From Limnohabitans sp. (GTDB taxonomy: Bacteria; Pseudomonadota; Gammaproteobacteria; Burkholderiales; Burkholderiaceae_C), in NCBI GenBank assembly GCA_021731425.1, contig JAKFXJ010000387.1:1-16613 (forward strand): a stretch of DNA of 16,613 bases, read 5' to 3'. Below the pieces are notes generated by a model, which had not been told where the DNA came from, searched no databases, and worked only from the letters and a program-made list of their open reading frames with translations. The number at the start of each line of letters is the position of its first letter. The first letter of the stretch is position 1. Positions 6,142 through 13,922 of this stretch are shown here, piece by piece. The translations under genes and the position numbers were made by a program.

Positions 6142-7560
6142 ATGACGTCCAACGACAAAGCGCACCGCGACACCCGCTACGACCCCCAATACGACCCGCT
6201 GGTGCATGCCACCCCCGGTGCAGGCCGCGACTACGCGCCCAGCTATTGGGTCACCAGCGCAGGCACGCCGCCGCCTGACGATGGCCCGGTGCAGCACGAC
6301 ATGGATGTGGATGTGGTGGTCATCGGTGCGGGCTCAACCGGCATCTCGACCGCCTTGTACCTGGCGCAAGAGCAGGGCATTCAGGCTGTGGTGCTCGAAG
6401 CCAATCAGAGTGCCTGGGGTTGCTCCAGCCGCAGCGGCGGCCAAGGCCAAAACGCCAGCGGCCGCCTGTCGCGTGCGCAGTGGATCGAGCGCTGGGGTCT
6501 GGACGTGGCCAAAAAACTGGACACCGAAATCCGCACCGGCTTCGAGAACTTCAAAAACCTGGCCTTCGAGGTCGATTGCGACGCCACCGATGGCGGCCAC
6601 CTGTACGTGGCACACCGCCCCGAAAAAGTCGCCTACCTGAAAGAACAGGCCCGGGTACGCAACGAGATTTTTGGTTACAAAACCCAAATTCTTTCGGCCT
6701 ATGAATTGCGTCAAAACCACTTCAATGACCACGACGCCGCAGGCGCCATGTGGGAACAAGAAGGCGTAGGCATCCACCCCCTCAAGTTCACCTTTGGGCT
6801 GATCCGCAAGGCCCGCGCCCTGGGTGTGAAACTGCACACCGCCAGCCCAGTACAAGGCTGGGAAACCATCAACGGCGTGCACCACCTGCGCACCCCGGGC
6901 GGTACGGTGCGCGCCAAACGCGTGGCCGTGTGCACCGGCGGCTACACCGGACAGGCCTTGAGCCCGCTCACCAAAAACAAGCTGTTGCCCATCTTGTCCA
7001 ACAACATGGTCACGCAGCCCCTGAGCCCAGCGCAAATTGAGGCCGCTGGCCTCAAAACCCGTGTCTTTCTGACCGACACGCGCACCCTGCGTTTTTACTA
7101 CCGGCTGCTGCCTGACAACCGCCTGCAAATCGGCAGCCGCAGCGCCGTGACCGGGGCCGAATCGCCCGAGCCCAAACACCTGAAACTGTTGACCGACGGC
7201 ATTGCACGCAAATTCCCGACTTTGGCGGGCATCCCCATCGAGCACTCCTGGTGGGGCTGGGTCGACGTGAGCCACGACATGATGCCGCGCATCACCCAAC
7301 CCGACCCCAGCCAAAGTGTCTGGTACGCGCTGGGCTATGGCGGCAACGGCGTGTCCTTTTCCACCTGGGCCGGCAAACGCCTGGCCGAACGTGTGGCCGG
7401 CAAAGACGCTGGGCAGGAAGTCTTTCAGCTGCCAATCTACAACAGCGCGCTGACCTACCCGCACTTTTTGCACCTGTTCCGCTCCGAAGCCCTTGCCCCA
7501 TTCCGTCGCCTGGGCCAGAGGTTTTTGTACAAGTGGTACTGGTGGCAAGACGAGAAGTGA
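6142..7560 (+). CDS. tauY: Taurine dehydrogenase large subunit TauY, FAD-dependent (DAO family)
   Basis: This is a 472-residue flavoprotein of the DAO/D-amino-acid-oxidase-like superfamily. It is expected to oxidatively deaminate taurine to sulfoacetaldehyde and ammonium, with electrons going to a cytochrome or other respiratory acceptor rather than oxygen. An N-terminal extension of about 55 residues precedes the Rossmann ADP-binding strand DVVVIGAGSTG, with GAGSTG at 62-67. The strand ends in VVLEA and is followed by the CSSRSGGQGQNASGR segment that contacts FAD in PuuB-like enzymes. The C-terminal flavin motif is YALGYGGNGVSFSTWAGKRLAE. No signal peptide or membrane segment is seen. The ATG at 6142 was preferred to an in-frame TTG at 6118, though neither has a strong ribosome binding site. 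It follows tauX by 65 bases and precedes the nitroreductase gene by 6. Gamma-glutamylputrescine oxidase-like enzymes are the nearest alternative; the locus strongly favours TauY. Confidence 0.86.
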   Translation: MTSNDKAHRDTRYDPQYDPLVHATPGAGRDYAPSYWVTSAGTPPPDDGPVQHDMDVDVVVIGAGSTGISTALYLAQEQGIQAVVLEANQSAWGCSSRSGGQGQNASGRLSRAQWIERWGLDVAKKLDTEIRTGFENFKNLAFEVDCDATDGGHLYVAHRPEKVAYLKEQARVRNEIFGYKTQILSAYELRQNHFNDHDAAGAMWEQEGVGIHPLKFTFGLIRKARALGVKLHTASPVQGWETINGVHHLRTPGGTVRAKRVAVCTGGYTGQALSPLTKNKLLPILSNNMVTQPLSPAQIEAAGLKTRVFLTDTRTLRFYYRLLPDNRLQIGSRSAVTGAESPEPKHLKLLTDGIARKFPTLAGIPIEHSWWGWVDVSHDMMPRITQPDPSQSVWYALGYGGNGVSFSTWAGKRLAERVAGKDAGQEVFQLPIYNSALTYPHFLHLFRSEALAPFRRLGQRFLYKWYWWQDEK

Positions 7561-7566
7561 AAGCCC

Positions 7567-8172
7567 ATGTCTGTGCCCCCCAATGGGCTCTTGGCCGATG
7601 CTGCCGAACATTGGCTGCACGCGCGCCGGACCACACTGCCCAAAAGACTTCAAGGCCCAGGGCCTGACGAGGCACAAAAGTCGCGCATCCTTTGGGCTGC
7701 CAGCGCCGCGCCGGACCACCAACAAATTCAGCCCTGGCGCTTTGTCGAAGTCACCGCAGCGAAGAGGCACCTGTTGGCGCAAGCCTTTGCACAAGCCCTG
7801 CATGAACGCGATGCAAAAGCCAGCGCCCAAGAGCTCGACCAAGCACGCGAAAAGGCGCACCGCGCGCCCTGGCTCTTGCTGGCCATATGCCGAACCCAGC
7901 AGGCAGAACATGAGGGCGACGACAGCATCCCCACCTCCGAGCGGCTGGTGTCACTCGGCTGCGCCCTGCAAAACATGATGCTCATGTGCACGGCTTTGGG
8001 TTTGGGCTCCAGCCTGACCAGCGGCAAGGCCATGCACGCGCAAGCCATTCGCCAACTCTTTGCCCTGCCTGCCCATGAAATCGCCATTTGCTGGCTCAAC
8101 ATCGGCCACATCCAATCTTCCCGCACAAACCGTCAACGACCTTCGCCAGCCGATTACTTCAGCGTGTTGTAG
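7567..8172 (+). CDS. Nitroreductase family protein, YdjA-like
   Basis: This is a 201-residue FMN-dependent nitroreductase-fold protein, probably a cytoplasmic NAD(P)H oxidoreductase of unknown physiological substrate. The pattern is that of the small YdjA subgroup: the N-terminal ARRTT replacing the usual RRS, then AASAAPDHQQIQPWRFVEV (about residues 44-62), a helical cap, SERLVSLGCALQNMMLMC, and ALGLGSSLTSGKAM. A C-terminal segment ends ICWLNIGHIQS. It starts 6 bases after the tauY stop, so it is very likely the third gene of the tauXY operon. No taurine-pathway step needs a nitroreductase, so its role here is open: flavin or quinone redox housekeeping or an aldehyde by-product are guesses. 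It faces the 3' end of soeC 51 bases away. Confidence 0.85.
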   Translation: MSVPPNGLLADAAEHWLHARRTTLPKRLQGPGPDEAQKSRILWAASAAPDHQQIQPWRFVEVTAAKRHLLAQAFAQALHERDAKASAQELDQAREKAHRAPWLLLAICRTQQAEHEGDDSIPTSERLVSLGCALQNMMLMCTALGLGSSLTSGKAMHAQAIRQLFALPAHEIAICWLNIGHIQSSRTNRQRPSPADYFSVL

Positions 8173-8193
8173 CGGTGCAATTTGCAAGTTCTG

Positions 8194-8220
8194 TCATGCT
8201 GCACTTGATCCGGGATCCAT
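8194..8220. repeat. Short REP-like fragment between convergent genes
   Basis: The stretch with TGTCATGCTGCACTTGATCC and then GGGATCCAT resembles the common bacterial intergenic repeat with a core like GTCAT...CTTGATCCGGGAATCCA. Only one copy is in the window. A separate 11-bp palindrome, TGCAATTTGCA, lies at 8176-8186. No T-tract accompanies either, so termination of the two converging operons here is uncertain. Confidence 0.35.
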
Positions 8221-8223
8221 GTC

Positions 8224-9150
8224 TCAAGACACGGTTTGGTAGTACAGGTTTTGCGGATGGCGGGCCTGGGCGAAGAAGACCCAGCGTTCGGCCAGCAGGC
8301 CTACAAACTGCAGCAGCACAGCGCCCAGCCAGACCAGCGCCGACTGTGTGCCAAGCAGGGCCAGCAAAAGCAAAGGCAGCACAAACAGCAGCAGCTGAAA
8401 CACCCAGGGCATGCGGCGCACGGTGCGGGCTGTGGCACCGTGGAAGAACTCTCGGGTGTTGAAAGACCCGGCCGACATGCCCATGGATTTTTGAACCAGT
8501 TGTGGCTGGTGGATGCCGGTGGCCGATTGCAGGCTCGAGTGCGGTGACAAACGCGCATTGCGGCGCAAAGCCCGGCGGCGCAGGAACCAGGCCAGCAAGG
8601 TGCTGGCCAGCACCCAGGGCTGCAACCAGGCCAGCAGCTCGGTTTGCCCCATGCCACTGGCCAGGGCGCACAGCAGCACGCTGCCCGAACTCATGCCCAG
8701 CAAGGTGAAGTTGATCACGGTGAGCGGGTGCGCCCACTCTTGCAAAAAACGCAGGCACGCGTAGATCATGGCGGTGCACACCCACAGCGCCAGCGTGACC
8801 ACCACCACCGCCGCAGACAGTGCCTGCAAGGCAAGTTGGGATGCGCCCAAGTACAAAGCCAGCCACCACAGCGCCACCAGACCCATGAGCAGGGGCAGCA
8901 CGATGACTTCGCGCGACATCCACGAGGTGCGCCACATGGCCGCCGCCCGCCAGGCACGGGCTTTTTGACCCAGGTGAAAAAACGAGGCCAGCAGACCGCC
9001 GACCAGCAGCACTTCGGCCAAGGCGATGGCCGTGAGGGCAAAGCCCGTGTCCAGGGGCATCAGCCAGCTGGCCACGGCCAGCGCCAGCAGCAAGCCCTGG
9101 GCCGTGCCGGACAGGGTGGTGAACAAAAGGATGGACCAGGCTGGACGCAT
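8224..9150 (-). CDS. soeC: Sulfite dehydrogenase membrane anchor SoeC (DmsC/NrfD-like)
   Basis: This is a 308-residue polytopic protein of the DmsC anchor family. Eight hydrophobic segments are visible; the first is at about residues 5-29 and the last is ALVWLGAVLLQFVGLLAERW near the C-terminus. It fixes the SoeAB catalytic pair to the cytoplasmic side of the inner membrane and passes electrons to quinone. The start at 9150 (MRPAWSILLF) has GAGG five bases upstream (GAGGCTTTTATG). The longer open frame to 9210 would overlap soeB and has no ribosome binding site. Starting 7 bases after soeB, it is the last gene of the xsc-pta-soeABC run. By sequence alone it could anchor any DMSO-reductase-type enzyme; pairing with Xsc points to sulfite. 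Confidence 0.87.
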   Translation of the reverse strand: MRPAWSILLFTTLSGTAQGLLLALAVASWLMPLDTGFALTAIALAEVLLVGGLLASFFHLGQKARAWRAAAMWRTSWMSREVIVLPLLMGLVALWWLALYLGASQLALQALSAAVVVVTLALWVCTAMIYACLRFLQEWAHPLTVINFTLLGMSSGSVLLCALASGMGQTELLAWLQPWVLASTLLAWFLRRRALRRNARLSPHSSLQSATGIHQPQLVQKSMGMSAGSFNTREFFHGATARTVRRMPWVFQLLLFVLPLLLLALLGTQSALVWLGAVLLQFVGLLAERWVFFAQARHPQNLYYQTVS

Positions 9151-9157
9151 AAAAGCC

Positions 9158-9958
9158 TCAAACAGAAGGAGGTGCGGAAGAAGGTGAAGAAGAAGGCGCA
9201 GAAGGTGCAACCGCCGCCGGGGTCACGCGGCGCGGCAGGTATTGGTTGGCCGGCCGGGTGTTCCATTCGGGCATCAGGGCATAACCGCCGCGTTCACGGA
9301 TGGCCTGGCTGACTTCGCTGTTCGGGTCTTTCACGTCGCCAAACAGGCGGGCGTTGGTCGGGCAGGCTTTGACGCAGGCGGGCTTGCGGTCGGCTTCGGG
9401 CAGCAGGGGGTTATGGATGCGGTCCACGCACAGGGTGCACTTGGTCATGACGCCGCTGGCTTCGTCAAATTCACGCGCACCATAGGGGCAGGCCCAGGCG
9501 CAGTATTTGCAGCCAATGCATTTGTCGGCGTCGACCAACACAATGCCATCCGCCTCACGCTTGTAGCTCGCACCCGTGGGGCAGACCGGCACGCAGGGCG
9601 GGTCTTCGCAATGCAGGCAACTTTTGGGAAAGTGCACCGTGTCGGTGTTCGGAAAGCTGCCCGCTTCGTAGGTCTGCACCCGGTTGAAAAAGGTGCCGGT
9701 GGGCTCGGCCGCATAGGGGTTGACGTCGCTCAGCGGCCCGGCCATACCCGAGGTGTTCCACTGTTTGCAGGCCGTCACGCAGGCGTGGCAGCCCACGCAC
9801 ACGTTGAGGTCAATCACCAGCGCCAGCTGACGCGCCAGCGTGGGCGTGTCGGTGTCCACGGCTTGAGCCGCGCCACCTCCACCACCGGGCTCCATCAGAT
9901 GGGGGCTGACAGGGGCCGGAGCATGGCCTTGCACAAGGTCTTTGAGCCACTGGATCAT
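9158..9958 (-). CDS. soeB: Sulfite dehydrogenase iron-sulfur subunit SoeB (four [4Fe-4S] ferredoxin-like)
   Basis: This is a 266-residue DmsB/PsrB-type electron-transfer subunit linking SoeA to SoeC. Four cysteine clusters are visible in order: CVGCHACVTAC (Cys54, 57, 60, 64), CLHCEDPPCVPVCP, CIGCKYCAWACP, and CTLC paired with CVKACP. This is enough for four [4Fe-4S] centres. A Gly-rich stretch (25-29) lies in the N-terminal extension, and the C-terminal tail is low-complexity Ala/Pro/Ser. There is no Tat signal, consistent with a cytoplasmic location. The start ATG overlaps the soeA stop (ATGA, 4-base overlap), indicating translational coupling. The iron-sulfur assignment is firm; the sulfite-oxidising role comes from the neighbourhood. 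Confidence 0.9.
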   Translation of the reverse strand: MIQWLKDLVQGHAPAPVSPHLMEPGGGGGAAQAVDTDTPTLARQLALVIDLNVCVGCHACVTACKQWNTSGMAGPLSDVNPYAAEPTGTFFNRVQTYEAGSFPNTDTVHFPKSCLHCEDPPCVPVCPTGASYKREADGIVLVDADKCIGCKYCAWACPYGAREFDEASGVMTKCTLCVDRIHNPLLPEADRKPACVKACPTNARLFGDVKDPNSEVSQAIRERGGYALMPEWNTRPANQYLPRRVTPAAVAPSAPSSSPSSAPPSV

Positions 9959-12936
9959 GGTTTGGATTTCCCTGCAAAAAAGCGCATCACTTGGGCCACT
10001 CCACCGCGCACACCGGGCACGGGCCGCATGGTGTCCACTTGCGGAAAACTCTGGGCTGCCTCTTCAGGCTCGGCTGGTCGGATGCGCACCCGCACGTCGT
10101 ACCAGCCCGCCTGGCCGGTGATGGGGTCGGAGTTGCTGACCTTCGCACCCGCTGGCGCGCCCGTGCCTTGGGGAAGCGGCAGTTCTTCCGAGATCAGGTG
10201 GTTGAGCAAAAAGCCTTTGTGCGCTTCGTCCGAGCCGGGTGCGAGGTGCCAAGCGCCATCGCCTTTGCCAATCGCGTTCCAGGTCCAGACGGTGCCCGGC
10301 TCCACGGCTTCGCTGTAGCGCAGCATGCAGCGCACCTGGCCCCAATGGCTCTCCACCCAGGCCCAGCCGCCATCGGCCACGCCCGCCGCCTGCGCGGTGC
10401 TGGGGTGCACATGCAAGTAGTTGTGGCTGTGAATTTGCCGCAGCCAGGCGTTTTGCGAGTCCCACGAGTGGTACATGGCCATGGGCCGCTGGGTGATGGC
10501 GTTGAGCGGAAACGCCTTCAGGTCAACCGCCGCATCTTCGAGCGGTGCATACCAAAACGGCAAGGGGTCGAAATAGGTTTTGATGCGCTCGCGCAGATGC
10601 TCGGGCGGCTGACGCCCTTTGGTATTGCCTTGCGCGGCCAAGCGAAAGGACTGCAAGGTGTCGGAATAAATGGCCAGCTGCACCGGGTCGTTGCGCTGAC
10701 GCCAGCCTTTGTCTTTGGCAAAGTCCAGGTAGTCGCGGTTCCAGTTGCGCATGTAGTGCATGTTCTCGGGCAAGGTGTAATGGAACACGCAGTTGTTTTG
10801 CGCATAGGCCTCCCACTGCTTGGGGTTGGGCGCGCCGCGCAGGTGCTGGTCACCGTTTTCGCCGCGCCAGCCCATCAAAAAGCCGATACCCGGCTGGGCC
10901 TCAAAGTTCACGATGAAGTCGGTATAGCCCTTGAACTTGCGCCCGCCCTCGGCCGTGGTGAAGGCCGGAAATTTCAGGCGTGAGGCCAGCTCCACCAGCA
11001 CCTCCTGAAACGGCTTGCATTCACCCAGCGGCTGCAGCACCGGCACACGCACCGAGTCCACCGGGCCATCAAACTCGGAGATGGGCCGGTCCAGCATGCT
11101 CATGGTGTCGTGCCGCTCCAGGTAGGTGGTGTCGGGCAGCACCAGGTCAGCAAAGGCCACCGTCTCGCTTTGGAAGGCGTCACACACCACCAAAAACGGG
11201 ATCATGTACTCCCCCTTGTCGTCCTTGCGGTTGAGCGATTCGCGCACGGCCATGGTGTTCATGCTGCTGTTCCAGGCCATGTTGGCCATGAACAGCATCA
11301 AAGTGTCGATGCGGTAGGGGTCGCCCTTGACCGCGTTGGTGATGACGTTGTGCATCATGCCGTGGGCCGACAGCGGGTGTTCCCACGAAAACGCATGGTC
11401 AATGCGCATCGGCGAACCATCGGCATGGATGGCCAACTCTTCAGGGCTGGCCGGAAAGCCCAGCGGCGCGGCGTTCAGCGGCGTGTTGGGTTTGACCATG
11501 TCCGGGTCGTTGAAGGCGCGGTAGTTGGGCACGATGTGGCGCGGGTATGGCGCTTTGTGCCTGAACCCCCCGGGCGCGTCGATGGTGCCCAAGAGGCTCA
11601 TGAGCACGGCCAGCGAGCGCACCGTCTGAAAGCCGTTGGAGTGTGCAGCCAGACCGCGCATGGCGTGAAAAGCCAGCGGACGCGCCTGGGTGGTGGGGTG
11701 TTTTTTGCCCCAGGCGTCGGTCCAGGGAATGGGCAGCTCAAAGGCCTGCGTGAGGGCGGCGTGGCCCAACTCTTGTGCCAGCAGGCGAATGCGATCTGCC
11801 GCAATGCCGGTGATGGCCTGCGCCCATTCGGGCGTGCAGCTGAGCACGCGCTGGCGCAGCAAGGCAAAGGCGGGCACTACCCGCGTGCCGTCGGCCAGGG
11901 TGTAGTGGCCTTCGGGCGGTGCGTCCAGCGCCGGGTCGCAGCCCTCGGCAATGCCTTCGGGGTAGGCGTTCAGGATGCGGCCGCTGGTGCGGTCAAACAC
12001 CAGTTTGTTGTGCGGGTTGCGGCCGTCACCGGGTGGGCCTTTGGCCGGGTCGGGGTCGAAGGCAAACAGGCCTTCGCGCTCGCCTTCGTCCAGCACCACC
12101 AGTTGCGGCGCGTTGGTGAAGCGCTTGAGGAAGGCATGGTCCAGCGTGTCGGTGCGGACCAGCTCGTGCAGCAAGGCCATGAGCAGCGCGCCGTCGGTGC
12201 CGGGCTTGATGGGAATCCACTCATCGGCGATGGCCGAGTAACCCGTGCGCACCGGGTTGATGGAAATGAAGCGACCGCCTGCACGCTTGAACTTGGACAG
12301 CGCGGTTTTCATGGGGTTACTGTGGTGGTCTTCGGCCGTGCCCAGCATCACAAACAGTTTGGAGCGTTCCAGGTCCGGCCCGCCAAACTCCCAAAAGCTG
12401 CCGCCCACGCTGTAGATCATGCCGGCCGCCATGTTGACCGAACAAAAGCCGCCGTGCGCGGCGTAGTTGGGCGTGCCGAACTGGCGGGCAAACAGCCCGG
12501 TGAGCGCCTGCATCTGGTCGCGCCCGGTGAACAGTGCAAACTTTTTCGGGTCGGTGGCCCGAATGTGCGCCAGGCGTTCGCTCAGGAGGTCAAAGGCGCG
12601 TTCCCAGGAAATCGGCTCAAACTCGCCCGCCCCGCGTTCGCTGCCTGGTTTGCGCAGCAGCGGCTGCGTCAGGCGTGCGGGCGAGTACTGCTTCATGATG
12701 CCCGAGGAGCCCTTGGCGCAGATCACCCCCTGGTTGAGTGGGTGGTCCGGGTTACCGTCGATGTAACGCACCTCGGGGCCTTTGTCACCTTCCACCAAAT
12801 GCACCCGAATGCCGCAGCGGCAAGCGCACATGTAGCAGGTGGTGCATTTGACGGTGGTTTGCGCCGTGGGGTTCGGCTCGGACAAGGGGTCTTGCAAGGG
12901 CAGCCCGGGAGACTCAGAAAACAAGGACTTGAACAC
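9955..12936 (-). CDS. soeA: Sulfite dehydrogenase molybdopterin subunit SoeA
   Basis: This is a 993-residue member of the DMSO reductase/molybdopterin oxidoreductase family. It is predicted to oxidise sulfite released by Xsc to sulfate using bis-MGD molybdenum and one [4Fe-4S] centre. The N-terminal cluster motif lies at residues 31-41 (CTTCYMCACRC) with the distal Cys73 in ICAKG. Five cysteines occur in that short stretch, with C34-x2-C37-x3-C41 giving the usual spacing. Cys in the GGFCSVNMAAG segment is a candidate Mo ligand. No twin-arginine leader is seen, fitting a cytoplasmic enzyme as described for SoeABC of Allochromatium and Ruegeria. The start is GTG at 12936, preceded by AAGGA. It lies 15 bases after pta. 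Alternatives are polysulfide or thiosulfate reductase-type enzymes, but these usually carry Tat leaders and would not explain linkage to xsc. Confidence 0.87.
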   Translation of the reverse strand: MFKSLFSESPGLPLQDPLSEPNPTAQTTVKCTTCYMCACRCGIRVHLVEGDKGPEVRYIDGNPDHPLNQGVICAKGSSGIMKQYSPARLTQPLLRKPGSERGAGEFEPISWERAFDLLSERLAHIRATDPKKFALFTGRDQMQALTGLFARQFGTPNYAAHGGFCSVNMAAGMIYSVGGSFWEFGGPDLERSKLFVMLGTAEDHHSNPMKTALSKFKRAGGRFISINPVRTGYSAIADEWIPIKPGTDGALLMALLHELVRTDTLDHAFLKRFTNAPQLVVLDEGEREGLFAFDPDPAKGPPGDGRNPHNKLVFDRTSGRILNAYPEGIAEGCDPALDAPPEGHYTLADGTRVVPAFALLRQRVLSCTPEWAQAITGIAADRIRLLAQELGHAALTQAFELPIPWTDAWGKKHPTTQARPLAFHAMRGLAAHSNGFQTVRSLAVLMSLLGTIDAPGGFRHKAPYPRHIVPNYRAFNDPDMVKPNTPLNAAPLGFPASPEELAIHADGSPMRIDHAFSWEHPLSAHGMMHNVITNAVKGDPYRIDTLMLFMANMAWNSSMNTMAVRESLNRKDDKGEYMIPFLVVCDAFQSETVAFADLVLPDTTYLERHDTMSMLDRPISEFDGPVDSVRVPVLQPLGECKPFQEVLVELASRLKFPAFTTAEGGRKFKGYTDFIVNFEAQPGIGFLMGWRGENGDQHLRGAPNPKQWEAYAQNNCVFHYTLPENMHYMRNWNRDYLDFAKDKGWRQRNDPVQLAIYSDTLQSFRLAAQGNTKGRQPPEHLRERIKTYFDPLPFWYAPLEDAAVDLKAFPLNAITQRPMAMYHSWDSQNAWLRQIHSHNYLHVHPSTAQAAGVADGGWAWVESHWGQVRCMLRYSEAVEPGTVWTWNAIGKGDGAWHLAPGSDEAHKGFLLNHLISEELPLPQGTGAPAGAKVSNSDPITGQAGWYDVRVRIRPAEPEEAAQSFPQVDTMRPVPGVRGGVAQVMRFFAGKSKP

Positions 12937-12951
12937 AGGGTTTCCTTCGGT

Positions 12952-13905
12952 TCAGTGTGTACGCCTGGCCAAGGTGGCCAACGCAACAGAAGCAATACGA
13001 GCCAACAACGAGTCAGCACGCGAGGTCAGCACAATGGGCACTTTCGCCCCCAGCACCAACCCAGCGCATTCGCCACCACCCACATAAACAAAACTTTTAT
13101 AAAGCATGTTGCCGGCATTGAGGTCGGGCATCAGCATCAAGTCTGCGTCGCCAGCAATTTGGCTATTCATGCCTTTGATGCCGGCGGCTTTGGAAGAAAA
13201 CGCATTGTCAAATCCAAAAGGACCCTCAACCTGCGCCCCAGGCCACAAACCGGCCCGAGACAAAGCCACCAGTTCCTGCGCATCCAGCGTGGCAGGAATG
13301 GCCGGGTTGACGGACTCCACAGCAGACACAATCGCCACCTTCGGTTCGGCAATCTCCAGGGCTTGCAGCAAAGCCACTGCATTTCCCAACACATCGCGTT
13401 TGGTTTTCAGGTCAGGGGAGATATTGACAACGCAATCGGCCAAGGCCAACAGTTTGTGATACCGCGGCAAATCAAATAAAAAAGCATGACTGATGCGGGC
13501 ATCTGTGCGCAAGCCATGATCTCTGCTCACCACCGCCGACATCAGCTCATCGGTATGCAAAGCGCCTTTCATCAGCGCTGTCAGGCGACCCTCGTGCACC
13601 CCTTGCACCGCAAGCGCTGCAGCAGCTGCAGGCTCTGGCGCATGGGTGCAGACACATTCAAAGGCCGACATATCGACCCCCGCAAGCTCGGCCGCGCGCT
13701 CCATGTCCTTGCGCGGGCCAATCAGCACGGGGCGTGCCACACGCTGCCGTGCGATCGCATCAGCCGCTTGCATGGCCAATGCATCGCAGGGGTAGACCAA
13801 GCCCAGTGGCGGCAAAGACGCACTGGCTTGGGCCCGTTCAATCAAGGCCAGCAAACGCGGGTACTGGGCAGAGGGTGTCCCAAGGTCCATGGACGGACTC
13901 AACAT
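12952..13905 (-). CDS. pta: Phosphate acetyltransferase (short PTA/PTB type)
   Basis: This is a 317-residue cytoplasmic enzyme converting acetyl phosphate from Xsc and CoA to acetyl-CoA and phosphate. It is the short catalytic-domain-only form, as in most xsc-linked pta genes, without the N-terminal domains of E. coli Pta. Family signs are GALHTDELM (about residues 148-156), a VNISPDLKTKRDVLGNA region, and the C-terminal PDLNAGNMLYKSFVYVGGGE with the VPIVLTSRADS motif. The start at 13905 (MLSPSMDLG) follows GGTGAG on this strand; an open extension upstream would overlap xsc by about 90 bases and was rejected. It starts 17 bases after the xsc stop. A phosphate butyryltransferase is the only serious alternative. 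Confidence 0.92.
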   Translation of the reverse strand: MLSPSMDLGTPSAQYPRLLALIERAQASASLPPLGLVYPCDALAMQAADAIARQRVARPVLIGPRKDMERAAELAGVDMSAFECVCTHAPEPAAAAALAVQGVHEGRLTALMKGALHTDELMSAVVSRDHGLRTDARISHAFLFDLPRYHKLLALADCVVNISPDLKTKRDVLGNAVALLQALEIAEPKVAIVSAVESVNPAIPATLDAQELVALSRAGLWPGAQVEGPFGFDNAFSSKAAGIKGMNSQIAGDADLMLMPDLNAGNMLYKSFVYVGGGECAGLVLGAKVPIVLTSRADSLLARIASVALATLARRTH

Positions 13906-13922
13906 GCCAATCTCACCCAGCC

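Noticed and set aside
6334..7911. 525-codon open frame on the minus strand opposite tauY and the nitroreductase gene
   Set aside because: It is a shadow frame crossing two well-supported genes, with no recognisable domain.
11110..13479. 789-codon open frame on the plus strand opposite soeA and pta
   Set aside because: It is antisense to two clear enzymes with intact motifs; high G+C creates long open antisense frames and the translation matches no family.
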